Below are positions 7,766 through 16,063 of a stretch of 64,000 nt of DNA, one piece after another. A program made the translations under genes and the position numbers. Positions within the stretch are counted from its first letter, which is position 1; each line of letters opens with the position of its first letter. Below the pieces are notes generated by a model. It searched no databases and was not told the origin of the DNA. It saw nothing but the letters and a program-made list of their open reading frames with translations. Origin of the DNA: BOG-931 sp963724715 (GTDB lineage Bacteria > Pseudomonadota > Alphaproteobacteria > Rhizobiales > Xanthobacteraceae); assembly GCA_963724715.1 (NCBI GenBank), contig CAVRVV010000008.1, positions 62,001-126,000 on the forward strand, written 5' to 3'.

Positions 7766-8746
7766 TCACTCGGAGTGGGCAATGCCGGCGGCCTCGACGA
7801 CCTTGCCCCAGCGCACGATTTCCGCCTCGAGAAAGCGCTGCAATTCGTCCGGCGATCCTTTGCCGATCGGCAGCATGCCGAGATCCTTCATGCGCGCGCG
7901 CACCTCGTCGAGCCCGACAATCGTGTTGAGCTCGGAATTGAGCTTGATGAGAATGTCCTTGGGTGTTTTCGCCGGCGCAATGACCGCCTGCCATGCGGCG
8001 GCGTTGTAGCCCGGCACGCCGGCATCGGCGAGCGGCGGAACGTCGGGCAGCGTGGCGAAGCGATCCTTGGTGGTCACCGCCAGCGCGCGCACCTTACCGC
8101 CGTTGATCAGCGGCAGCGCCGGACCGAGATCGCTGAACATAAGCTGGATATAGCCGCCGATCAGATCGTTGAGTGCCGGCGCCGTGCCGCGATACGGCAC
8201 GTGCGTCATCTTGATGCCGGCCATGCTGCAAAACAGCGCGGCGGCCAGATGATGGAACGCGCCGATGCCGCCGGAGCCGTAGCTCAGCGGTCTTTGCTTG
8301 GCGAGCTTGATGAGGTCATCGACGCTGGTGACCGGCAGCGACGGGCTCACCACCAGCACGAACGGCACCGAAGCGATCAGCGCCACCATCGCCAAATCCT
8401 TGGCCGGATCGTAGGGCAGCTTCTTGTACAGCGTCACATCGATGGCAACCGAGGATACCGTCATCGCGATGGTGTAGCCGTCGGGCGGCGAATTGGCGAC
8501 GAAGTTGGTCGCGATCACCGTGCCGGCGCCCGGACGGTTCTCGACCACGAACGATTTGTTGAGCCGCTGTTCGAGCTTCTGGCCGAGCATGCGCGCCAGG
8601 ATGTCGGTGCCGCCGGCGGGCGCGAACGGCACGATGAACATCACCTGCCGGGTGGGATAGTCCTCGGCATCTTCCGCCCGCGCCATGCCGGCCGCAAAAG
8701 CCGGTAGCGTGACGGCGAGCAAGGTGCGGCGCGACAGCATGGTCAT
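7766..8746 (-). CDS. Bug-family solute-binding protein 2
   Basis: About 326 residues. The start at 8746 is preceded by GGGAGA at good spacing and followed by MTMLSRRTLLAVTLPAFAAG, a signal peptide with a twin-arginine-like SRRTLLA segment, so export could be by Tat or Sec. The mature part starts YPTRQVMFIVPFAPAGGTDILARM, the Bug carboxylate-pocket signature, then VVENRPGAGTVIATNFVA. It belongs to the same family as the protein at 5330 but is clearly diverged from it. No TctAB permease genes adjoin. The divergent rplU promoter lies just upstream. Confidence 0.88.
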   Translation of the reverse strand: MTMLSRRTLLAVTLPAFAAGMARAEDAEDYPTRQVMFIVPFAPAGGTDILARMLGQKLEQRLNKSFVVENRPGAGTVIATNFVANSPPDGYTIAMTVSSVAIDVTLYKKLPYDPAKDLAMVALIASVPFVLVVSPSLPVTSVDDLIKLAKQRPLSYGSGGIGAFHHLAAALFCSMAGIKMTHVPYRGTAPALNDLIGGYIQLMFSDLGPALPLINGGKVRALAVTTKDRFATLPDVPPLADAGVPGYNAAAWQAVIAPAKTPKDILIKLNSELNTIVGLDEVRARMKDLGMLPIGKGSPDELQRFLEAEIVRWGKVVEAAGIAHSE

Positions 8747-8857
8747 CGGCGTTGTCTCCCGAACTCGGCCTTCGCGACCCTGTTTGGCCCTAAAGGAACG
8801 CCAACGGCATCGGTTCTGCAAGGGACATAGCGCCGCTTCGGGGCGGTATTGCTTTTC

Positions 8858-8886
8858 TTGACAAGGGGCTAGGGCTCCCGCCATAA
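8858..8886 (+). promoter_or_regulatory. Predicted sigma-70-type promoter for rplU-rpmA
   Basis: TTGACA at 8858-8863 is followed, after a 17-bp spacer, by CCATAA at 8881-8886. This -35 is a perfect consensus hexamer at optimal spacing. It faces rplU, giving an expected transcript start near 8893 and a leader of about 123 nt. Confidence 0.6.
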
Positions 8887-8892
8887 GGACGC

Positions 8893-9015
8893 CGGTTCCA
8901 GCGCATTTCGGTGCCCTCTAGGCACCCGCGCCGGTAACCATCAGCAGAAACGACTGCAAGAAGCCGGTCCGGACGCAAAAATCCGAGCACCGGATCGAAC
9001 ACGAGGACGAAAAAG
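8893..9015 (+). promoter_or_regulatory. Structured 5' leader of rplU, possible autoregulatory element
   Basis: The leader can fold into one segmented stem beginning almost exactly at the predicted transcript start: GGTT 8894-8897 with AACC 8936-8939, GCGC 8901-8904 with GCGC 8928-8931, and GGTGCC 8910-8915 with GGCACC 8921-8926 closing a CTCTA loop. Ribosomal-protein leaders often bind their own product. That function is inferred; only the pairing is seen. Confidence 0.4.
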
Positions 9016-9531
9016 ATGTTCGCGGTCTTCAAGACGGGCGGCAAGCAGTACCGGGTCGCCGCCGAAGATGTGCTCAAGGTCGCCAGGTTGAAGGGCGAGC
9101 TGGGCGAGATCGTCGAGTTCGGCGAGGTGCTCGTCGTCGGCGGCGACAGCGTGACGCTCGGCGCGCCCACGGTCGCCGGCGCCACGGTTGCGGCCGAGGT
9201 GCTGGATCACGCCCGCGGGCCGAAGATCATCGCGTTCAAGAAACGCCGGCGCAAGAACTCGCGGCGCAAGCGTGGCTTCCGCGAGGAATTCACCCTGATC
9301 CGCATCACCGAAATTCTGACCGACGGCAAGAAGGCCAACAAGACGGTGCAGCCGCGGCCGAAGCGCGCTCCGGCGCCTGCGGCCGAAGCTGGCGCCGAGG
9401 CGGCCGAAACAGCGGCAGCATCGGAAAGCACCACGGCGAAGAAGAAAGCCTCGGCCAAGAAAGCGCCGAAGTCTAAAGCCAAGGCGCCGGCGGCCAGAGC
9501 GAAGAAGCCCAAGGGCAAGCCAAAGAAATGA
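9016..9531 (+). CDS. rplU: 50S ribosomal protein L21 with long basic C-terminal tail
   Basis: The first about 103 residues are a normal L21: MFAVFKTGGKQYRVAAEDV at the start, then AFKKRRRKNSRRKRGFREEF, the conserved basic rRNA-binding block. After EILTDGKKA the protein runs on for about 65 residues of Ala, Lys and Pro (KRAPAPAAEAGAEAAE, then many KK and AKA units), giving 171 residues against about 103 in E. coli. Long Ala/Lys tails on L21 are common in Rhizobiales and are low complexity. The gene precedes rpmA, as in most bacteria, and is expected to be co-transcribed with it from the promoter at 8858. Confidence 0.97.
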   Translation: MFAVFKTGGKQYRVAAEDVLKVARLKGELGEIVEFGEVLVVGGDSVTLGAPTVAGATVAAEVLDHARGPKIIAFKKRRRKNSRRKRGFREEFTLIRITEILTDGKKANKTVQPRPKRAPAPAAEAGAEAAETAAASESTTAKKKASAKKAPKSKAKAPAARAKKPKGKPKK

Positions 9532-9600
9532 TGCAGGGTGGTGATGCTTTTGTCACTTTTGCGGTATAGCTAGGACGCAAGAAAGGTTCGGAGACCAGCG

Positions 9601-9873
9601 ATGGCTCACAAGAAAGCAGGCGGATCCTCACGCAACGGCCGCGATTCGGGCGGCCAGCGGCTGGGAATCAAGATTTTCGGCGGCGAAGAGGTGGTGGCCG
9701 GCAATATCATCGCGCGCCAGCGCGGCACCAAATGGCATCCGGGCCGCAATGTCGGCGTCGGCAAGGACCACACGTTGTTCGCGAAAATCAACGGCAAAAT
9801 CGAGTTCCGTACCAAAGCCAAGGGCCGCGTATTCGTATCGGTACTTCCGATGTCGGAGGCTCAGGCCCAGTAA
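9601..9873 (+). CDS. rpmA: 50S ribosomal protein L27
   Basis: 90 residues beginning MAHKKAGGSSRNGRDSGGQR, the flexible N-terminal arm that reaches the peptidyl-transferase centre, then RQRGTKWHPGRNVGVGKDHT, the conserved core. There is no N-terminal extension of the Firmicutes type needing protease cleavage. A GGAGA motif lies about 6 bp before the ATG. The 69-bp gap to rplU contains no terminator, so the two genes form one transcript that ends at the hairpin at 9941. Confidence 0.98.
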   Translation: MAHKKAGGSSRNGRDSGGQRLGIKIFGGEEVVAGNIIARQRGTKWHPGRNVGVGKDHTLFAKINGKIEFRTKAKGRVFVSVLPMSEAQAQ

Positions 9874-9940
9874 TACGGTGGATCATATGAGGTCCGCCGG
9901 CATCCAGTCGCCCGGCGGACCCGAATGGGCTCCGAGATAA

Positions 9941-9975
9941 GGGGGACCGGCATGCCGGTCCCCCTTTCGGTTTTT
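9941..9975 (+). terminator. Rho-independent terminator after rpmA
   Basis: GGGGGACCGG and CCGGTCCCCC (9941-9964 with a CATG centre) form an almost uninterrupted 12-bp palindrome, followed by TTTCGGTTTTT. It separates the ribosomal-protein genes from the GNAT gene, which begins only 14 bp further on. Confidence 0.85.
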
Positions 9976-9989
9976 GATGGAGCCATCCC

Positions 9990-10586
9990 ATGACTTTCTC
10001 GGAACAGGCTTTTGCGCCGGTACGGCGGGACGACATTGTTCCCGTCCTTGCGACCGCGCGGCTCGTGCTGCGCGCGCCGCGCCGCAGTGACGTCAAAGCG
10101 ATTGCGACACTCGTCAACGATCGCCGCATCGCTGCGAACACCGTGCGCATTCCGCATCCCTATGGCGTCGACGATGCCGAGCAATTCATCGCCGCCGCCA
10201 ACAAGCGCGAGGGCGAGGCGTGCTTCGTCATTACGTTCGACGGCGCGCCGGTCGGCATGTGCAGCGTCGACCTGCGTGAAGACGGACCCGAGCTGGGCTA
10301 CTGGCTCGGCGTGCCCTATTGGGGCTGTGGCTTCGCCACCGAAGCCGCGCGCGCCTTGATCGACCACGCCTTCGGCGATCTCGAGCACGAAGCACTCATA
10401 TCCGGCGCCCGCGTCAACAATCCGGCCTCGCGCCGGGTGCTGGAGAAATGCGGCTTCCAATGGACCGGCGTGCGGCTGTCGCGCATCCGCGCCATCAACT
10501 CGGCGGCGCCGATCGACCGCTTTCGGCTCGACCGCGGCCTGTGGGCGTCGTTGAAGTCTTGGGGACACGTCAGTCGCGTCGTTTGA
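9990..10586 (+). CDS. GNAT-family N-acetyltransferase (RimJ/RimL type)
   Basis: 198 residues of the RimJ/RimL-like GNAT fold. ATARLVLRAPRRSDVKAIATL is the usual first strand and helix. GYWLGVPYWGCGFATEAARA contains the motif A acetyl-CoA pyrophosphate loop (here W-G-C-G-F-A). ARVNNPASRRVLEKCGF is the typical motif B signature with Asn and Ser contacting CoA. It acetylates either a protein N-terminus or a small amine; the family does not allow a choice. GGAG lies about 8 bp before the ATG. It sits between rpmA and obgE, a conserved arrangement in Rhizobiales, and its mRNA starts after the rpmA terminator or by read-through. Confidence 0.88.
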   Translation: MTFSEQAFAPVRRDDIVPVLATARLVLRAPRRSDVKAIATLVNDRRIAANTVRIPHPYGVDDAEQFIAAANKREGEACFVITFDGAPVGMCSVDLREDGPELGYWLGVPYWGCGFATEAARALIDHAFGDLEHEALISGARVNNPASRRVLEKCGFQWTGVRLSRIRAINSAAPIDRFRLDRGLWASLKSWGHVSRVV

Positions 10587-10674
10587 GTTCGAAGTGTTCG
10601 CCGTTTTGGCAGCGACGCTGCGGCTCGGAGATTTGGATTGCGCGACCAGCGCCTGACGACTACGGAATGGCCGC

Positions 10675-11712
10675 ATGAAATTCCTCGACGAAGCCAAGGT
10701 CTATATCCGCTCCGGCGACGGCGGCAACGGTTGCGTGTCGTTCCGGCGCGAGAAATTCATCGAATATGGCGGGCCGAATGGCGGTGACGGCGGCAATGGC
10801 GGCGACGTGGTGGTGGAGACGGTCGATGGGCTCAACACCCTGATCGACTACCGTTATCAGCAGCATTTCATGGCGAAGAACGGCCGCGGCGGCATGGGCA
10901 AGGATCGTCACGGCGCCAACGGCGCCGACATGGTGCTCAAAGTGCCGGTCGGCACGCAAATTTACGAAGATGATGGCGAGACGCTGCTCGCGGATCTGAC
11001 TGAACTCGGCCAGCGCGTCGTGCTGGCCCATGGCGGCAATGGCGGTTTCGGCAATGCGCGATTCAAAAGCTCGACCAACCGCGCGCCGCGCCACGCCAAT
11101 CCAGGCCAACCCGGCACCGAGCTCACCATCCGGTTACGGCTGAAGCTGATCGCCGATGCCGGCGTTGTTGGCCTGCCAAATGCCGGAAAATCGACGTTTC
11201 TCGCCGCCGTCAGCGCCGCCAAGCCGAAGATCGCCGATTACCCGTTCACCACGCTGCATCCGCAGCTCGGCGCGGTCGACGTCGGCGGCCGCGAATTCGT
11301 GCTCGCCGATATTCCAGGCCTGATCGAAGGCGCCCATGAAGGCGTCGGCCTCGGCGACCGCTTCCTCGGCCACGTCGAGCGCTGCCGTGTGTTGTTGCAT
11401 CTCGTCGACGGCACCGGCGAGGATGCCGGTGTTGCGTACAAGACCGTGCGCGCGGAACTTTCGGCCTATGGCCAGGGGCTGACGGACAAGCCGGAGATCG
11501 TGGCGCTGAGCAAGGCCGACGCCATGAGCGCCGACGAGATCAAACAACAAGTCGCGCGACTGAAGCGCGCGGCGAAAAAGACGCCGCTCGTGGTCTCTGC
11601 CGTCAGCGGCGACGGCGTCGCCGAGGTGTTGCGCGCCTTGTGGAAGGTGATCGAAACGGCGCGCCGCGACGGCGTCCAGGCGAGCACCGCGGATGCCGCT
11701 TGGCATCCGTAA
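10675..11712 (+). CDS. obgE: GTPase ObgE/CgtA
   Basis: 345 residues. The N-terminal Obg fold with glycine-rich helices is clear (MKFLDEAKVYIRSGDGGNGC, then FMAKNGRGGMGKDRHG). The G domain shows G1 GLPNAGKST, G3 DIPGLIEGAHEGVGLG and G4 LSKAD. There is no C-terminal OCT domain, and the length matches other alphaproteobacterial Obg proteins. ObgE binds the large ribosomal subunit, takes part in 50S assembly and is essential in most bacteria. The position after rplU-rpmA is strongly conserved. An alpha/beta hydrolase gene follows after 12 bp. Confidence 0.97.
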   Translation: MKFLDEAKVYIRSGDGGNGCVSFRREKFIEYGGPNGGDGGNGGDVVVETVDGLNTLIDYRYQQHFMAKNGRGGMGKDRHGANGADMVLKVPVGTQIYEDDGETLLADLTELGQRVVLAHGGNGGFGNARFKSSTNRAPRHANPGQPGTELTIRLRLKLIADAGVVGLPNAGKSTFLAAVSAAKPKIADYPFTTLHPQLGAVDVGGREFVLADIPGLIEGAHEGVGLGDRFLGHVERCRVLLHLVDGTGEDAGVAYKTVRAELSAYGQGLTDKPEIVALSKADAMSADEIKQQVARLKRAAKKTPLVVSAVSGDGVAEVLRALWKVIETARRDGVQASTADAAWHP

Positions 11713-11724
11713 GGAGAGACTGCA

Positions 11725-12432
11725 ATGTCCCACACGTTCGTTCTGGTCCACGGCGCCTGGCATGGCGGCTGGTGCTGGCAGCGCGTCGCCGACCGGCTGC
11801 GCGGCGGCGGCCACACGGTTTTCACGCCGACACTGACCGGGCTCGGCGAGCGATCGCATCTGCTGCGCGAGGGCATTGACCTGAAAACCCACATCACCGA
11901 CGTCGTCAACGTGATGACATGGGAGGACTTGAGCGACGTGGTGTTGTGCGGCCATTCCTACGGCGGTTTCGTCATTTCCGGCGTGGCCGAGCAGATGGCG
12001 CCGGCGATCCGCTCCATCGTGTTTCTTGACGCTTTCGTGCCGCGCAACGGCGAGAGCGTGCTCGATTTGACCGGACCCGCCGTGCAGGACGGCGTCCGCA
12101 ACGCGCTGCAACGCGGCGACATCGCGATCCCGCCGCGGGCCGCGGAAGCCTTCGGCGTCAACGAAGCCGACCGTGCCTGGGTGGATAGTCTATGCGTCGG
12201 GCAGCCGATCGCGACCTTCACCGACAAGATTGCACTCACCGGCGCGCGCGATCGCATCGCACGCAAGAGCTATATCCGCGCCAAGAGCTACGCCAATCCG
12301 GGGTTCGACAGGGCGTTGGGCGAGGTGCGCTCCGATCCGTCGTGGCGCAACTACGAAGTGCCGAGCGGCCACGACGTGATGGTCGATATGCCGGAGCGGC
12401 TCACGGAAATCCTGCTCGAAGTGGCGCAATAG
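11725..12432 (+). CDS. Alpha/beta-fold hydrolase (esterase, SABP2/EstC-like)
   Basis: 235 residues. FVLVHGAWHGGWCWQRVAD holds the oxyanion HG motif. VVLCGHSYGGFVISG holds the nucleophile elbow G-H-S-Y-G (Ser near residue 76). VPSGHDVMVDMPERL near the C-terminus gives the catalytic His. The overall pattern is that of plant salicylate-esterase/hydroxynitrile-lyase-like enzymes and bacterial EstC. Physiological substrates are unknown. AAGGAGAG lies at ideal spacing before the ATG and the gene follows obgE after 12 bp. It converges on the rhodanese gene with a 1-bp gap. Confidence 0.88.
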   Translation: MSHTFVLVHGAWHGGWCWQRVADRLRGGGHTVFTPTLTGLGERSHLLREGIDLKTHITDVVNVMTWEDLSDVVLCGHSYGGFVISGVAEQMAPAIRSIVFLDAFVPRNGESVLDLTGPAVQDGVRNALQRGDIAIPPRAAEAFGVNEADRAWVDSLCVGQPIATFTDKIALTGARDRIARKSYIRAKSYANPGFDRALGEVRSDPSWRNYEVPSGHDVMVDMPERLTEILLEVAQ

Positions 12433-12433
12433 T

Positions 12434-14008
12434 TCAGTGGCGGGAAAATTTCAGTGTCCCATCGCGCGCGATGCGCGGCAGAAGATCGATTTCCCAGGCC
12501 AGATACTCGTTCATTGCCGCCTTGGTATCGCCGCTGCGTTCGTACGGCTTGCGCCATTGATCCACGACCTCGTCCGCCATGCGGGCTTCCGTCGATAAAG
12601 CGTAACCGGCGGCGCGCCATGCGGCGTTGCCGCCGGCAAGGATGCGCACCGGAATATCCACTAGCGCCTCCGCTTCGCCCGCTGCCAGGCGCGCAAGGGC
12701 GCCGTCCTCGGATGTGAGCACCAACGTTTCGCCGAGCGGAATTTTTGCCAGCGCCAAGCTGAGCCGCGTGCGTATCGCAAACCAGGCGCCGGGAATGTGG
12801 CCCGCGAGATAGTCCCGGCTCGGCGCCAGATCGACGACGGTGGCGGCGTCGCGCGACAGCAGCGCGTGAAGCGCGGCGCAGGCGATGGCGCTGCTTGAAT
12901 GTGTCTCGCCGTCCAATGTTGCCGTCTTGAGCGGTCTCTTTTCCGATCCAGACTCGGCCAGCACAAAGACATCCTTCCAGCCCATTTGGCGCAGCCATGA
13001 TCCAGTCATCGCCGCGCGCACCTCGGCGTCGTCCGCCAGCACGATGCGCGCGCCGAGCGTGCCGACATAGTGGTCTGTCGCCTGCACCAGCTGACCGCCC
13101 GGTGCCGAGACCGCGCCGGCGACATGGCCGGCCGAGTATTCGGCGGGATCGCGGACGTCGAACAGGTAAAGCGTCCGCGCCGCATCGTTGCGCCAGGTTT
13201 CCAACATGGCGCGATCGATGCGTTCGACGCCGCAGTTTTGCGCGACCTGCAGCGCGGCTGTTCGCGCCCAGTCGAGCGTCTTCGGCGACACGTTCGGCGC
13301 GCGCCGGTTCTTGCCGCTGTCGCAAGCAAAGCCGGCGAGGCTCCAGCCCATGGTGCCGTTGCGCAGCGCCACGACTTTGTTCGGCACGCCGGCGTTGATC
13401 AGCGACTGCGCGCCGATGATGCTGCGGGTACGGCCGGCGCAATTGACCACGATCATGGTGTCCGGCGACGGCGCGATCTCGCGGGCGCGCAGCACCAGCT
13501 CGGCGCCCGGCACGTTGACGCCGGTCGGGATCGAGACGCGCGAATATTCGTCGAACGGCCGGCTGTCGAGCACGACGATGTCGGCCTTTTCGCGCAACAA
13601 CTGCTCGAGCTCCGCCGCCGCGATGCTCGGCGTGCCGCTTTCGTGCTCGATATATTCGCCGAACGCCTTGCTCGGCACGTTGACGCCGGAGAACAGCTCA
13701 TATCCGGCCGCGGCCCAAGCATCGACGCCGCCGTCGAGAATGGCGAGGTCCGAATAGCCGTTGCGGTCGAGGATTGCCGCGGCGCGGCCGGCGGCACCGT
13801 CGCCGTCGTCGCACAGCACGATGCGGGTTGCGCGGCGCGGCACCAGCTGGGCAAATTTCAATTCAAGCCGGCTCAAGGGTATCGAGCGCGCCAGCAGCAG
13901 ATGGCGCTGCGAAAAAATCAACTCTTCGCGAACGTCGACGAGCGCAAGCTCGCCGCCGTCGCCGATCATGCGCCGCAGGTCGGCCGGGCTAACCGCAGTT
14001 GCGCTCAC
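12434..14008 (-). CDS. Four-domain rhodanese-like sulfurtransferase
   Basis: 524 residues made of four rhodanese-like modules of about 110-130 residues. Module 1 (1-110) has a cysteine in RIVLCDDGDG. Module 2 (about 115-235) has the best active-site loop, VVNCAGRTRS, of CxGRT/S type. Modules 3 (about 250-350; RIVLADDAEV) and 4 (about 370-480; LVLTSEDG) lack cysteine at that place, so they are presumably structural or regulatory. Rhodaneses move sulfane sulfur between thiosulfate, persulfides and cyanide or protein acceptors. It starts 9 bp after the stop of the cysteine-dioxygenase-like gene, so the pair forms an operon with a probable role in thiol or sulfane-sulfur metabolism. Confidence 0.9.
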   Translation of the reverse strand: MSATAVSPADLRRMIGDGGELALVDVREELIFSQRHLLLARSIPLSRLELKFAQLVPRRATRIVLCDDGDGAAGRAAAILDRNGYSDLAILDGGVDAWAAAGYELFSGVNVPSKAFGEYIEHESGTPSIAAAELEQLLREKADIVVLDSRPFDEYSRVSIPTGVNVPGAELVLRAREIAPSPDTMIVVNCAGRTRSIIGAQSLINAGVPNKVVALRNGTMGWSLAGFACDSGKNRRAPNVSPKTLDWARTAALQVAQNCGVERIDRAMLETWRNDAARTLYLFDVRDPAEYSAGHVAGAVSAPGGQLVQATDHYVGTLGARIVLADDAEVRAAMTGSWLRQMGWKDVFVLAESGSEKRPLKTATLDGETHSSSAIACAALHALLSRDAATVVDLAPSRDYLAGHIPGAWFAIRTRLSLALAKIPLGETLVLTSEDGALARLAAGEAEALVDIPVRILAGGNAAWRAAGYALSTEARMADEVVDQWRKPYERSGDTKAAMNEYLAWEIDLLPRIARDGTLKFSRH

Positions 14009-14017
14009 CGATCGCCG

Positions 14018-14557
14018 TCACGTCGCCTGCTGCGGCGTCATGGGATGCACGGCGCCGGTCTTCAGGTCGAAGCGCACGCGATTGATTTTGTCGAGATTGG
14101 TCCCGGTGACGCGGACGAAGCGCGAATAGTCGGGATAATCGATCGAGTGAATCTTGCCGTCCTGATAGATGCCGGCTTTGCCGGGCGTCAGGCGGTATTT
14201 CTTCACCGGCTTGAGCTTGGCATGCGTCTCTTCGCCGCCGTTGTCCTCGCGCTCCCATTCGATCATGTCGGTGTAATGGGTGGCCTGGCCGTAGATCGCC
14301 CAGGACGCGCCGTGGTCGTGCGGCGGCGACACCCGTGCCTTGTCGTTTATGTGGGCGAGGATCTGGAAACCGAGCTTCGGGTCCTCATAGAGCACATGCA
14401 AGCCGCGCGGCGCGTCCTCGCAATGCTTGCGGACGAAATCCGGATTTTGCAGCAGCTGCTCGAGCCGGGCGCGCACTTGCTCGCGCCCGCCGGGGCCGGG
14501 ATCACTGGTGAGAATGGAACGGCAGTCCGATATGAACTGATCGAGCTCATAGGCCAT
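14018..14557 (-). CDS. Cysteine-dioxygenase-like cupin protein
   Basis: 179 residues from the ATG at 14557, chosen because AGGAG lies 7 bp upstream. VSPPHDHGASWAIYGQ is a cupin metal motif with His-x-His, and DGKIHSIDY provides a third histidine, the 3-His iron centre seen in cysteine and 3-mercaptopropionate dioxygenases. DUF-type relatives are described as predicted metal-dependent enzymes of the double-stranded beta-helix superfamily. It precedes the rhodanese gene by 9 bp. Thiol oxidation to a sulfinate and sulfur transfer fit well together. Substrate specificity (cysteine, mercaptopropionate or another thiol) cannot be assigned. Confidence 0.75.
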   Translation of the reverse strand: MAYELDQFISDCRSILTSDPGPGGREQVRARLEQLLQNPDFVRKHCEDAPRGLHVLYEDPKLGFQILAHINDKARVSPPHDHGASWAIYGQATHYTDMIEWEREDNGGEETHAKLKPVKKYRLTPGKAGIYQDGKIHSIDYPDYSRFVRVTGTNLDKINRVRFDLKTGAVHPMTPQQAT

Positions 14558-14667
14558 GGCGTCACTCCTGGCAGGATTATTTGTCCCAGTTTCGCGCATC
14601 GTGAGCTTAAGCGCCAGCGTCACCTTGCCGGTTTGGATTGGGCCTATGAGCCGCTACATTACGGCCC

Positions 14668-16011
14668 ATGTTCGGTCTGCCACGGATCAATGATCGGCCG
14701 CGCAATGTGCGGCTGGATACGCTGGTTCGCCTGCGTTGGCTCGCGGTTTTGGGCCAATTCGGCGCCGTGCTGGTGGTCCATTTCGGTCTTGAATTCGAGG
14801 TTCCGATCTGGGCCTGCCTTGCCGTCATCGCGCTGTCGGCGCTGCTCAATGTGGCGCTGCGCCTAGGCTTCCGCGAAACGCAGTGGCTCGAACCCGACCG
14901 CGCCGCTTGGCTGTTGGGCTTCGATATCGCCGAGCTGGCGGCACTGCTCTACCTCACGGGCGGCCTGGAGAACCCGTTCGCCTTCCTGCTGCTCGGGCCG
15001 GTGCTGATCTCGGCCACCGCGTTGCCGCCGCGCATGACGCTGCTAATCGGCACCTTCGCCATGGTCTGCGCGACGGTGCTGGTGTTCGTCCATTACGATC
15101 TGCCGTGGGACGCCGAAGACCCGCTGCAGCTTCCCGAAATCTACATGGTCGGGGTCTGGCTCTCGATCCTGCTCGCGATCGGCTATATCGGCGTCTATAC
15201 GTGGCAGATCGCCGAGGAAGCCCGCCAGATGTCCGATGCCTTGGCGGCGACCGAGCTGGTATTGGCGCGCGAGCAGCATCTGTCGCAGCTCGACGGCCTT
15301 GCCGCTGCCGCGGCGCACGAGCTCGGCACGCCGCTCTCCACCATCACCGTGGTGGTGCGGGAAATCGAGCGCGCGCTCGATCCGAAATCGCCCCATGCCG
15401 AGGACGTGAAATTGCTGCGCGAACAGGCGCAGCGCTGCCGCGAAATTTTGGCCAAAATCACCGAGCTGCCCACCGGCGAGCCGTTCGATCGCACGCCGCT
15501 GTCCGCCTTGATCGAGGAGGTCGTCGCCCCGCACCGCAATTTCGGCATCTCGATTGGCGTGACATTGCCGTCCGACCGCAGCAGCGAGCCTGCCGGCGCG
15601 CGCAATCCGGCGATCCGCTATGGGCTGGGCAACCTGATCGAAAACGCCGTCGATTTTGCCCATCGCCGCGTCGAGATTTTCGCGCAATGGACCGACGAGG
15701 AGGTCAGCATCATCATCAGCGACGATGGGCCGGGTATCGCGCCCGAAGTCATCGACCGCCTCGGCGCGCCCTATGTGACCCACCGGCGGCCGGGTCCGCG
15801 CGGCCTGGAAGGTGACGAAGAGGCAATGTTCGGGCTGGGCTTAGGCTTTTTCATCGCCAAAACGCTGCTGGAACGCTCGGGCGCCAAGCTTTCGCTGACC
15901 AATCAGGCCCCGCCGCTGCACGGCGCCACTATTAGCGTTACCTGGAGCCGGGCCGATTTCGAGCGGCCGGCGGCGGCACCGCCTCTTGAGCCGGCCGCCC
16001 AAGCCTCCTAA
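14668..16011 (+). CDS. regB: Redox-sensing histidine kinase RegB/PrrB/ActS
   Basis: 447 residues. The N-terminal half contains several membrane segments. Between them is GGLENPFAFLLLGP, which matches the conserved GGxxNPF quinone-binding segment of RegB. The H-box AAAAHELGTPLSTITVV carries the autophosphorylated His. LREQAQRCREIL carries the redox-active cysteine known from Rhodobacter RegB. The ATPase domain shows GLGNLIENAVDFA (N-box), SDDGPGIAP and FGLGLGFFIAKTLLERS. RegB monitors the quinone pool and oxygen, and phosphorylates RegA to control respiration, nitrogen or carbon fixation genes. regA follows within 53 bp. Confidence 0.95.
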   Translation: MFGLPRINDRPRNVRLDTLVRLRWLAVLGQFGAVLVVHFGLEFEVPIWACLAVIALSALLNVALRLGFRETQWLEPDRAAWLLGFDIAELAALLYLTGGLENPFAFLLLGPVLISATALPPRMTLLIGTFAMVCATVLVFVHYDLPWDAEDPLQLPEIYMVGVWLSILLAIGYIGVYTWQIAEEARQMSDALAATELVLAREQHLSQLDGLAAAAAHELGTPLSTITVVVREIERALDPKSPHAEDVKLLREQAQRCREILAKITELPTGEPFDRTPLSALIEEVVAPHRNFGISIGVTLPSDRSSEPAGARNPAIRYGLGNLIENAVDFAHRRVEIFAQWTDEEVSIIISDDGPGIAPEVIDRLGAPYVTHRRPGPRGLEGDEEAMFGLGLGFFIAKTLLERSGAKLSLTNQAPPLHGATISVTWSRADFERPAAAPPLEPAAQAS

Positions 16012-16063
16012 TTGTTATGAAGGCATTAGCCGGTCGTTGATGCAGGGGCAGGAGATTATTCCG

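Noticed and set aside
13070..14866. A 598-codon plus-strand frame
   Set aside because: Antisense to the rhodanese and cupin genes and overlapping the start of regB; His/Arg/Asp-rich shadow.
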